The position numbers and the translations under genes were made by a program. A stretch of DNA of 64,000 nt, from positions 2,217,214 to 2,281,213 of the forward strand of contig JAEVLN010000003.1 of assembly GCA_018350325.1 (NCBI GenBank), written 5' to 3'. Below the pieces are notes generated by a model, which ran no database searches, was not told the DNA's origin, and saw only the letters and a list, made by a program, of their open reading frames with translations. Below are positions 54,594 through 64,000 of the stretch, piece by piece. The number at the start of each line of letters is the position of its first letter. The first letter of the stretch is position 1. The stretch is from Globodera rostochiensis. Its lineage: Eukaryota; Nematoda; Chromadorea; Rhabditida; Heteroderidae.

Positions 54594-57500
54594 TCAGGCG
54601 TTAACTCGCCATTTTCGCAAATACTTCTTCTGCTCAAAGCCGAAATTCTCGTTGGCACTGTCGTAGGTGACCCATCCTTCCACCTGTGCCTCCGGGTTCT
54701 GGTCCGTATTGTAGTTGTTGCGACCGCGCTTCGCCTGAAAGAACAAATGCGAAATGCTGAGAATACGCGCTTTAAAAAAGGTTGTGGGTGGTATCATAGA
54801 AGTTGTCACCTAACCGAGGTTAAATCGATAAATGTCCTTACCACCTAACCATGTGATTATTGTTTTATGATACCGATGCGGAAATGGGTGTAAAAAATCC
54901 TACGAGTTCAAACAAAACCCGGCCAAAATCTCCTAAAATGGAGAAACAAAATTGTTTTCGCTCTTGAATTAAACTTACGTATTCCAACGCAATAAACACC
55001 TAAAAATTAAAAGGACTTTTTTGAATTCAAACGGTCCATTCATACGGGCGACGGAAGTGAAGTAGGCGAAAAAACGATTTGGTGCCCAAAGCAGAGACCC
55101 TGGAAAAATTTCCAACATTATATAAAGTAAAACAAAAAAAAGCATCCCGTACAAAAGTGAATTCTTGAATTTTGTCCATGGAATAGTTGTTTTCATCCAA
55201 CAACAAAGCGTAACGTGGCACGCGAGCCGTCCCCTAAACAGTGGAAATAGATATCAATAAAAGTGAAATGTTTAGTAAAAACCAATAAACCGAAAGACAG
55301 TTATTTTATTACCTGAAGAGCGCGTTGGGCCGCCAAAAAGAATTCGGTCCATTTGGGGCTGACAACGGACTTGTCAATGACAGTGCCCGGCTTGACATTT
55401 TGCTCTGAAAATAAAAAGCGTCCGACCAAATTTCTCGCATTTCAACAATTTCAAAATTATTTCTATATTTTGCTTCCCCCCCCCCTTGGCCGGCGCTACA
55501 CGGCACTGCTTCTTCGGTACCAATTGCTTTAGCGTTGACGTTGATGTTCGACGGGATGAACTTGATGCCCTGCATTTTGTTGACGACGATCATTGTCAAT
55601 TTGGCAGTGCAATGTTCTTTCAACAAACTTTTGATCAGCGGCACGTCGTAGGTCAGAATGTGCTAAAAAGGGAAAGAAATTAGAAAAAAGCAATTAATAA
55701 AAATTGGCAAATTTATTTTTTGAATTTGCCTGATAAAACCCTTCGCCGCATGCGTTGCGGTAGATGACGACGCTTGACCTTTAAAAAATAACAGAAATAA
55801 ATATTATGTAGATAAAGTAAATTTACAAAAAAACAAAAAATGATTTTGATTGGTTCTATTTTGGTTTATATAAATGCCTTACGGGAATTTTTTCTCGCGC
55901 TGTTTGTATTCGAAAAGGCACCGGGACACAATGTGTTCGACGAGATGCAACTTCTCATCACGACACGCCTCCTAAATTTTCGATATCGTTAAATGTATGC
56001 AAAAACGCACCATATTTCTAACCCAAAAATTAAATAAATACAATATATTTTATCCATTACCAAAATTTAAACCATGCATTTTCTGCGGTTAAATGCCTTC
56101 CTCCCCCCAGACTCCTCTCAACTTTTTGTGTTTTACATTGATAATTTTACCTGGTATTTGTAGTCTCCAATAAATTCAAAGTTGTGTTTCTCCCCGATGT
56201 TCGCTGCGTACTTCAAAGACATAAATAGAGAACGCTCCGCTAAAGCCTAATCGAAGCTTGCTTGGTACTTACTCCAACCACCGATGGCGTTGACTTTTCC
56301 GAGTTCGCTTTCGACGCGCTGTGTCCATTATTCCCTCCATTTCCGTTGTCACTTGCAACTTCACTTCCGGTATCGCTGCCATTGCTTCCATTGCCTCCAT
56401 TTCCGTTCTTTTCGCCCATTCCTAAGCCGCCAGCCGGATGATTCATGCCAAATCCGATGACCAAAGTGTCAGCAAGCATGCTAAAAATGTTCAACCGGGG
56501 TTGGGTTAATGTAATGACCCGGGATTGTGACCCAAAAAATGCCCAAATCTCTCACTTTTTGCTGAACGGCAGCGCATAGTTGAGACCGCCATTTTTTACC
56601 TGAAAATTGGAAAAATCGTAAAAATGTTCTGGAAGTTCCGTCGACGAAGTCGCTCACGTTAGTTTTGTTGACAATATTCTCAACGGTCAACGGATTGCCT
56701 TTATGGAGGACAGCCCGCACCGTGGAGATGAGAACGCCTTGCGAAACGACCTCCGTCTTCAACTCAAAATACTTCATCGCGTGGTGGGCAGTGTCCCCAG
56801 AATGGCCTTAACAGCAATTGAAATTAAAGTTAAAGCAAAACACGGGACAGACCTGGCGGATGGGCAAACAGCACAAATTCAACACCAGAATTTTGCAGCG
56901 TGTCGAATATTGCTCCGAGTTCGCTGCTTCCGATTTGAACCACCTCAACACGGGCAGGCTCAGGGAAATCCATTCTTTTTTTATTCAATTGGGTTGAATA
57001 AACGCGGACAAAATCACGCCACTGAGCGGGATTAATCTAAATTGGGAAATCAATAAAAATTGTTAAATGGGGCAACAGAGATGAGCCAAGAGATTCAATG
57101 CTTCTCTCTTACCTCTAGAAGTGTGCCCGATTCAACAAACCAATGACTCACATAATTGTCATTGCTGTTGTCCACCAATGCGATGGCGCACCAGTGCGAG
57201 CACTTGGCCGGGATCAGGTATCTGCCTGGTCTAGCACCCGGACGCGCCGATTGGTCGCCGAAGTTCATTTCCGGCGTCTTCAGAATGCGCGCCTCGACTT
57301 CCATCGGTCGTTCGTCGAATTTGATCGCCGCCCGCTCCAGATGTTCGCTCCGTCCGAGGTCGAGCGCGGACTTCAGCTTCTCAGTCTGCTCTCTGAGCAC
57401 GGACGGCTTGACTGCGCACTTCTTTATCAGATCCTAAAAATGCAAAATTAAAAAACGCAATCAATGCGGAATAAAACGACTTTCTAAACCGGTTTTCCTT

Positions 57501-59896
57501 TGGACAAACGAAATAATCGAGATATAGGGAGAAATGAAAAAGCAAATTTTTGTGCATTGATTGACGACACATTCGTTTCTCCTTATTCTTTCAACAACAA
57601 CCAGCGGCACAACAAAAAACCCAACCTGATTAAGCGCAGGCGTCTGCTGATGGGACCTGACCCGTTGATAGTCGCAGATCGTCATAAGTTCCATCGGATA
57701 GTACGCTGTTTTTCCTTTTTCACGACGAATCACCAGCGGGGCAGTCGGTTCTCTGCAAATGGAGGTATTGGAGTTTGAATCTCACAAATTCACAAAACAA
57801 AAAAATTTTTTTTATATATATAGATAGATTTAAAAAGTTGTTTTCTCATTCTACTATATATTAAAGCCAAGAAACTGTTTTATCTATTAACCCCACTCAC
57901 TCAAGTTTGATGCGGTATCGACGGTCATAGTATTCCTCAATCGTGCACTGCATGCCTTCAGCGTCCAACAATCTTTCAGTCTTTGCGTTGGTAGTAGCGA
58001 TGCCATAAATGGCAAAGCGCTGACGCGCCTGTGGATCATTCGCAGGGTAAACGGTGAAGACGTAGAGGCCTTAACAAAACAAAAAAGTAATTAACAATAT
58101 TCACTGGAGAAAAACACTGAAACATCATTAATCCGGCGATACCCTAATAATGACCAACCGACGGCTTAAACGCCACCCCAACAAACGTTCCTTCTTCTCT
58201 CACCTCTCAGCATTCGGTTGAGTTGTTGTAATGCACCGTTTTCCACCGACGTACCTCGCTGCCACCGCGGATAGATTTTCTTAAACTTCTCAAACACAGT
58301 TTCCACAATGTGGAACGGAGTCTGTAAAAGAAAAGATAAGTTATTGACGTGTCGATTTAGGGAGAGGGGTAAGGCTTAAGAGCCAAATAGTAATTAAAAA
58401 AAACGCCAAAGGCACCGACAGGTTGGGTGGACACCGGCGTAGAAAAAATTAACCTTCTGAACTTGGATGATCAGTGCAGCACTCGCACCAGCCTTGGTCT
58501 GCCCATCTGTAGTAAATAAATATAAATCTATTTAGAAAACCAAATATAAATAAATGTGACACTTTGGAGTTCGACTTTCAAATGACTCACTCTCAACAAT
58601 TCGGACGCTTTTCTCCATTCCGATGCCGAGGAAGGAACTGTTGCTGGGGAAGTACGGACAATCGTTGTCGTTGAATCCGTACTTAGACGGAATCATCAAA
58701 TAGATGGACGACGCATTGTAGTGCATAAAGAGTTGGTTCCTGTAAAACGACAATTTGTTTATATCATAAAAACCAACAAAAACAAACGGATCGTTGAAGA
58801 CTGTCTGCGCAGTTGCAATGTCCAGAAACTGTACCAACGAAAGGTCCAATTCCCCCACATCGTTGGTCAAAAAGTCAAAATCGCCAATAGTCATTTGGCC
58901 ACCGCCGGCGGTCACTGAAGTGATATTGATTGTGTATTGTGGGAAATGTTTGCGGCCTTCGACAGTCTGACGAGGCATTTCTTCGCACGTAAAACTGTCA
59001 TTCATGCTGCCCTAAAACATTAGGGGCATCAATAAGTCTTGATAGTTAGCGGTCATAAGCTCAAATAGCGATTGCACACCAAACCAAGTATTCAAATATT
59101 TGAGGACTACTCTTGCTGTTTACGTCCACCAGATTTTTTTTCTCATAAGTGTAATTTTCAGTGTTTATAAATTTGCCCAACAAAGTACACGTTCTCGGCT
59201 ACAGTTATCAAAATTCGGACATGAATTCAACGAATTCCAATGCCAAAACCAGAGAACTCACGTTCGGCAAACGGAGATCTTTCAGCGCGAAAAGCGTGTG
59301 CGACAAATCATAATAGAGTAGATTTTTCGACGCCTTTAGCATTTCTTCATACTTTCGTTCGAACGTTTTGAGCACGTCGCGGCACAGATAACGGCGGTCG
59401 ACGTTCAAGTAACTGGGATGAAATGCGGGCATCATATCGGTACGTATTAATGAGTTTACTCGTGCTGTGTGGAGTCTGTAAGACCCACGACGATTTGGTC
59501 GCCATTCTGTTTGGTGATTGTCCCAGACACATTCACCTCGTAGCGATGCACAGTCAATTTCTGCGTCAAATTCAGCGTATGGAGCTTAAAAAAGGAAGGG
59601 ATCAGACAAGAACTCTCAATTTGAGGAAACTCGCGAAATGCCGTCCATGTTTAATGAATTTAATCAACAAGCTAACAATGAGTACAATCGTAAAAATATT
59701 ACTATTTTTAAATGTTGGAATAGTGCAAAATTTCAAGACATTTCGGAAGCGCCTATTGGCTGACTGAGTGTTAAATTTTGGACTCCGTGCTAATTTCTGT
59801 GCGTATGGCACCGTGGAAGGTTCTTCTTCTACGTACGTTAGTCGTAAGTTTGACTCCTCTTATCCCTTCCTTCCCTGGCGGCTTTTTGGGTGCCAT
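54594..59896 (-). CDS. WAGO-type Argonaute lacking slicer residues
   Basis: Argonautes bind small RNAs through PAZ and MID and act on matching transcripts. Exons, minus strand: 59837-59896, 59460-59584, 59262-59412, 58788-59011, 58591-58739, 58454-58506, 58204-58321, 57901-58069, 57626-57752, 57113-57433, 56853-57036, 56658-56806, 56556-56599, 56273-56480, 56151-56210, 55883-55971, 55730-55778, 55521-55662, 55313-55404, 55153-55233, 55046-55099, 54979-54999, 54594-54734. All phases close to 936 residues. PAZ contains YYDRRYRIKLE and QQTPALN. PIWI shows VIGFGMNHPAG, IYRNACGEGF and SLPSPVFIALEYAKRGR, where canonical catalytic Asp, Asp and His are Gly, Asn and Leu. A Gly/Asn/Ser-rich insert follows NHPAG. 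One donor is GC (55729). The clade call (nematode WAGO) is from overall resemblance, not a tree. Confidence 0.93.
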
Positions 59897-61471
59897 GAAA
59901 GTTGTGCCCTCCTCGATCTGAAGAAAAAAGCTTTTATTGTCTCTGAGGCAAAAACTAAACCTTTCGGTCCCGCAAAAACTTTGCTGACTCTTTGTTCAGC
60001 GTTTTCGGCATTGTAGTTAGGTAGTTATTCTGGTATTCGATTTTTAAATGTCAGCTAAATTGACAAAGCGTTACTTATCAAAATTGAGGGGCAATATAGA
60101 GAGTACAACAAAACAACATAAAGGCTTAAGGTTTATCTTTGGTTCAGTGACTTCAAATTGCGCTTTAATGCATGTATTGAGATCGGAATTTGAAGAACTG
60201 AAACCGGTTACACTGTGAAAAAATCCTGAAATATTTTCGAGAGTCGTAATCCCTGAACTTAAAAGCGAGGTCCAGGTCGGAGTCCTCCAAGTTCAATGCC
60301 ATCTATTGCTAGTAAATATGCAATGTTTAGCCGGGGGTTTGCAAACCCAAGGGTGGATAAAAATTTAGTTGTGGTGAGCTCTAAGCAAAAAATTGGTAAA
60401 CTTTTTTACTCAAAAGTCTATGTTCGAAGTGCGCCCACATCGGCATGGCATCACTTCGCCTGCGTACCATTTTGCCTACAAGGCAAAAAAGCACCAGCCT
60501 ATAAATCCACTGGAAAGGAATAAACAATATGAATGGTTGATTGATAGGGCGTGGTGCTGACTCGGCTACGGACAACTCGGCTACTGGCGATTTTTTTTTG
60601 TTACAACTTTTTTCAAACTACTCTAAATGCTTAGCTTTCTTTTGTAATATTACTCAGCTCAACGAGAGCTTTCGATTGATAGTAATTTCTTCTGATTCTG
60701 TTGGCTTGCAAAAAAGTTAGAACTTGAAAAACAGTTCATCTCCTATAAAGTCGCCCTTTCCTGTCCTAACTTTGGTTATGCTCAAGCTAGCTAGTTGTAA
60801 TTAGTATCAATCGAAAGCTCTCGTTGAGCTGAGTAATATTACAAAAGAAAGCTAATCATTTTGAGTAGTCTGAAAAAAGTTGTAACAAAAAAAAGTCGTC
60901 CGTAGCCGAGTTGTCTGTAGCCGACTTGTCCGGACACGGATTGATAGATTTTGGTAATAGAATAAAAGAGACCGGACATAAAAAGTGAGAAAACCGAATC
61001 ATGTGTAGAAACAATCAGGGGAGAGGGTCGCAAAACAGGAAAATACTATTAAATTTGTTGAAAATGTCTATAATAAATTTATTGAAGTACTTTTTACATT
61101 GTTTAAATTTTATTAACTATAAGTGTGTTTGTTATTCACAAAATACTTTGAATTTTAATATCTGAGCGTGGCAAATTTTTTTCAAAAAATATGTCAAAAA
61201 AAAAAATACGGAACGGGCAACATCCCTAGTGTATAAATCTTTGGAACGTTTTTTTTGATGAGGAGGGCTAACGCTTTTACCTCTTTCGGGTGTCCCTATA
61301 TTGTTTGTTACAGACTGTAGCAATTAAATATGGCATTGCGCGTTGGCGTTATGTCATTAAAAAAAAAGAGACAATAGAAACCGAGTTGGTCGTACTTCAA
61401 AAACACGAATTTTTGATTAAAAAAACACGGATTTGCTAACATTTTTTTTTACTGTTTTAGCAATTTGTTTG
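59897..61471. other. Intergenic, divergent promoters of Argonaute and WDR7
   Basis: A 1.6-kb AT-rich spacer between divergently transcribed genes, containing one MITE (60555-60936). An acceptor (CTGTTTTAG) at 61460 precedes the WDR7 start codon, so a 5' non-coding exon may lie here. No other feature was recognised. Confidence 0.5.
60555..60936. mobile_element. About 380-bp MITE with about 130-bp inverted arms
   Basis: The left arm runs from CTCGGCTACGGACAACTCGG through GTAATATTACTCAGCTCAAC and GAGAGCTTTCGATTGATA. The right arm from about 60800 is its inverse, ending GTAGCCGAGTTGTCTGTAGC. The arms are about 90 percent identical by eye. The outer ends repeat a CGGCTAC/GTAGCCG motif twice. It is non-coding. 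Confidence 0.85.
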
Positions 61472-64000
61472 ATGACGATTTCTGAGAAGATTAATTCGTT
61501 TGGTGCTAATTCGTTGCTTCTGCCCGTGGTTCTATGGGGTCCAAAATCATTGAAGAGCCGAATTGTGCGAATTTCCTCCGTTCAAAATGGACGCATAATT
61601 TTAACGGGTAGCACTGATGGCCAAGTAATGCAGTGGATTGTTGACGAGGCCCTCGGCTGGATACAGCCGCAGATGGTCCTTTTGGCACACGGTGAGTTTC
61701 TGTTCTGTCCGTGTACATCCCGGACTTGACCTTGTGGCCTGTTCAGAGAGTGCAATTAGCTGTATTTCTCCCATTTGCTCATCGAACACTTCGTAAGTTT
61801 TTTTTTACGTTTTAAGCCTTTCGAGATTACTGCAAAAATGTAGGAAATTTGTTACATGTTCCGAAGATGGAGCTGTTTGCCTTTGGGACTCAATCGATGG
61901 TCGAGTAATTGACAGTGTCAAGTCGAACTGCATACATCGAACAATTAAACCTTATGCAAGCTTTTTTTTGTTTGTTGTTATACATAATTGACCACAAAAT
62001 TCTTTTCAGACATTAAAAAATGGAGCGCAAAATATTCTCTTTTGTATTGGTGATTATGCAGATGTTATTGTGTTGCACCCTTATGATCTCAACGTTCTCT
62101 TTACGCTTGGCTCAAGAATTGAGCCGGATTGGATCGCTTCCATTGCCTTGGCGAGTCCAATGGGTAAGCCAAGCCGTACGGTTGGACAAGACCGGGTTGT
62201 CTCCGTCCGGTGTTCGGGTGTTTTGGAGAAAATTGTTGTGGGTTCCTTTGCTATTGAACGAATTACTGTCAAAATTAGAACCCGCTGACTTGAGGACCGA
62301 TCGAAATTTCGATTGGTCCATGCTCTAGTCAAAATAGCCCCGGGTCATTTGGATGGGCCATGTCCGCGTTTGTTGCTCGGTATCCGTTCCAACTCTAATT
62401 ACCTAATTAGGACAAATCTGTCTTTGGCGGCTTGTTTATTTGGGAGGTTTTAGATGTTTTGATTGGCACTTCACTGTCGGGCGTAATCAAACTGTGGTCG
62501 TTGCACGGTCTTGATCCGAAAGAAACTGGAAGTGTTCTTTTTGAGAGTGAATCAAAAGTGATGGGCACTGACGGCGTGCGGAGCATTGTCTGTTCCGACA
62601 AAAACCTTCGCATAATGCTTGTTGTCTGCGGCAGTTCTTGGCAGGTACTTTTGCACACTTTTCGTGCCCAATCGGAACAAATTGTGCCAAATTCAGATAA
62701 TTGATCCGAGCACTCTGAACCAGTTGATTGTCTCGGAGTGTGCCATTGAAGCGCTTGAAGGGATTATCGTCGACATTGACAAAGTGGCCATTGCTTTTGC
62801 CGACTCGACCATTGTTTTGTTCCAATTGCCACGAAGGTTTTGTGCCGTTTTGGTTGGCATAAATAAATATTTTTAAAATGCCCTCTTTTAAGGAAACTTT
62901 GCGGTAAGCAAGTACGAGAGAAATTTGGCGAGAATCCAGCAAATGTATTCAATATTGAACAACCATTCGTTTTTGCGCTATTGAAAGGCACATTGTCGTC
63001 AACTTTACTAAAGGCATCGCTTTAACGTAATTTTAAAAAATACTCTAAAATTATTTTTTAGCCTTCGTTGGCTCCCGTACAATTTTATTTTGACGAGTCG
63101 AAGAATTCGGGCAAAAAGGTGGCCTATCGAGTTGATCAACAAGGCTCGATCAGTTTGTGGAACATCCCAAAGAATTTGGAATTTTTGGTCAACGAATTTA
63201 TACGCAATCGGCGGCCAATTGGTGCACTGTTTTTCAAAATATGACTCTTTTAACGGGGCAATTTTATAGTTTACGAGCCGACAATCAAACAGCACATTTC
63301 CGAGGCATGGGCTCGTTTGGTTCCGCCCCCGCCAACACTCGTTGAAACGGAGGTTTTGTCCTCTTTTTTTGACCACTTAAATGGGCATAATTTGTTTCAT
63401 TTTTAAGGATGATCGAACAGTGACGGCAACAATTTATGTGGGTACGCAAGGAAAATTGTTTCATGGCTTTGATGACGGCTCGATAATGGTTTGTTTTATC
63501 GGGTGGATGTACCGTTTGGCATTATGTTGTCTTGCCGTTTAGATGATGAACGCGTGCCATGCAATTATGGCACAACTTTTGGAAGGATTTTGCAACGGTT
63601 TTTTATCTTTTGCAATTTTCTCAACTTTTTGATATTTTTTACTCCCTTTTTTTAAAGATTTCGCACCATACCGGCTGTTGGCCGACGGACATTCCGCCCG
63701 TGTCAATTGTTTTGCCTATCCTTTTGCTGACAGTGCCCGTTACGATCCGAATTTGTTGCTGTCCGGTGGTGCTGATTTTGCTGTCATTGTGTGGAACATC
63801 ACTCTCGGGGAGCGAGTCCATCGCTTTTGTTGCCAGGGCGGCCCAATCCTTCGTTTTGTCGTCCCGCCCACAAATTGCAGTGTTGGCGAAATGTTCCCCC
63901 CAAACCGAAAGTCCCCGTCCGTTTTTAAGATGCGAGTGCTCAATTCAATTTGTGCCATCGCTGGCGACAATTCGGCCGCTTTGTTAAGTCTCAAAGAGTT
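61472..64000 (+). CDS. rbc-2: WDR7 / rabconnectin-3 beta, 5' part, cut by window edge
   Basis: WDR7 pairs with rabconnectin-3 alpha (DMXL) to assemble and activate the V-ATPase on synaptic and endosomal vesicles. Exons: 61472-61691, 61747-61792, 61844-61955, 62010-62163, 62454-62644, 62697-62836, 62893-63013, 63062-63221, 63270-63352, 63408-63488, 63543-63591, 63658 to the edge. Phases agree throughout. N-terminal WD repeats: NSLLLPVVLWG, ILTGSTDGQVMQW, CSEDGAVCLWDSIDGR, IGTSLSGVIKLW. A second block begins HSARVNCFAYPFADSARYD, then LLLSGGADFAVIVWNI and AIAGDNSAALLSLKE at the window end, matching the vertebrate WDR7 order. Three introns use GC donors (61956, 63014, 63592). Only about a third of the expected protein is present. 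Confidence 0.93.

Overview
This is nuclear DNA from a multicellular eukaryote, most likely a plant-parasitic tylenchid nematode of the cyst-nematode type (Globodera/Heterodera-like). The evidence is nematode-style gene content (TWK potassium channels, a WAGO-type Argonaute without slicer residues, a HECW-type HECT ligase), small exons with short introns, and an unusual number of phase-consistent GC-AG introns. The genus is inference; no rRNA, mitochondrial or effector marker was seen.

From left to right: a tandem repeat interrupted by an insert with a CCHC knuckle (1-1720); two paralogous two-pore potassium channels head to head (1985-4812 minus, 5802-9175 plus); a HECT E3 ligase with C2-like and WW domains (9913-15991 plus); a PA-TM-RING E3 ligase of the Goliath family (16189-18926 minus); a foldback repeat (20527-21510); a DHHC palmitoyltransferase (21770-23448 plus); ribosomal protein L4 (24160-25616 minus); a sphingomyelin-synthase-like enzyme (27032-29313 minus); an acidic secretory-pathway protein (32032-33419 plus); a BPI/LBP lipid-transfer protein (33656-36520 minus); an unrecognised protein (38616-39980 plus); a possible neuropeptide precursor (41298-41550 minus); a gene-poor AT-rich stretch (41.6-47.3 kb); HEXIM (47737-50510 plus); exosome subunit RRP42/EXOSC7 (50623-52401 minus); prefoldin 5 (52565-53441 minus); an Argonaute (54594-59896 minus); and the 5' part of a WDR7/rabconnectin-3-beta gene running off the right edge (61472-64000 plus).

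The first ~42 kb is dense in poly(G)/poly(C) runs and intronic minisatellites. The right part is AT-rich and has almost none. MITE-like inverted-repeat elements occur throughout.

The genes do not form one pathway. Loose themes are membrane excitability and vesicle acidification (K2P pair, WDR7), ubiquitin ligation (HECW, Goliath), lipid handling (SMS, BPI) and RNA control (HEXIM, exosome, Argonaute). Gene models were built by hand from splice sites, reading phase and family conservation. For ten genes every exon phase closes, giving exact predicted lengths (K2P-A 474, RING 645, DHHC 309, RPL4 349, SMS 310, acidic 294, HEXIM 326, EXOSC7 279, PFD5 153, Argonaute 936 residues).
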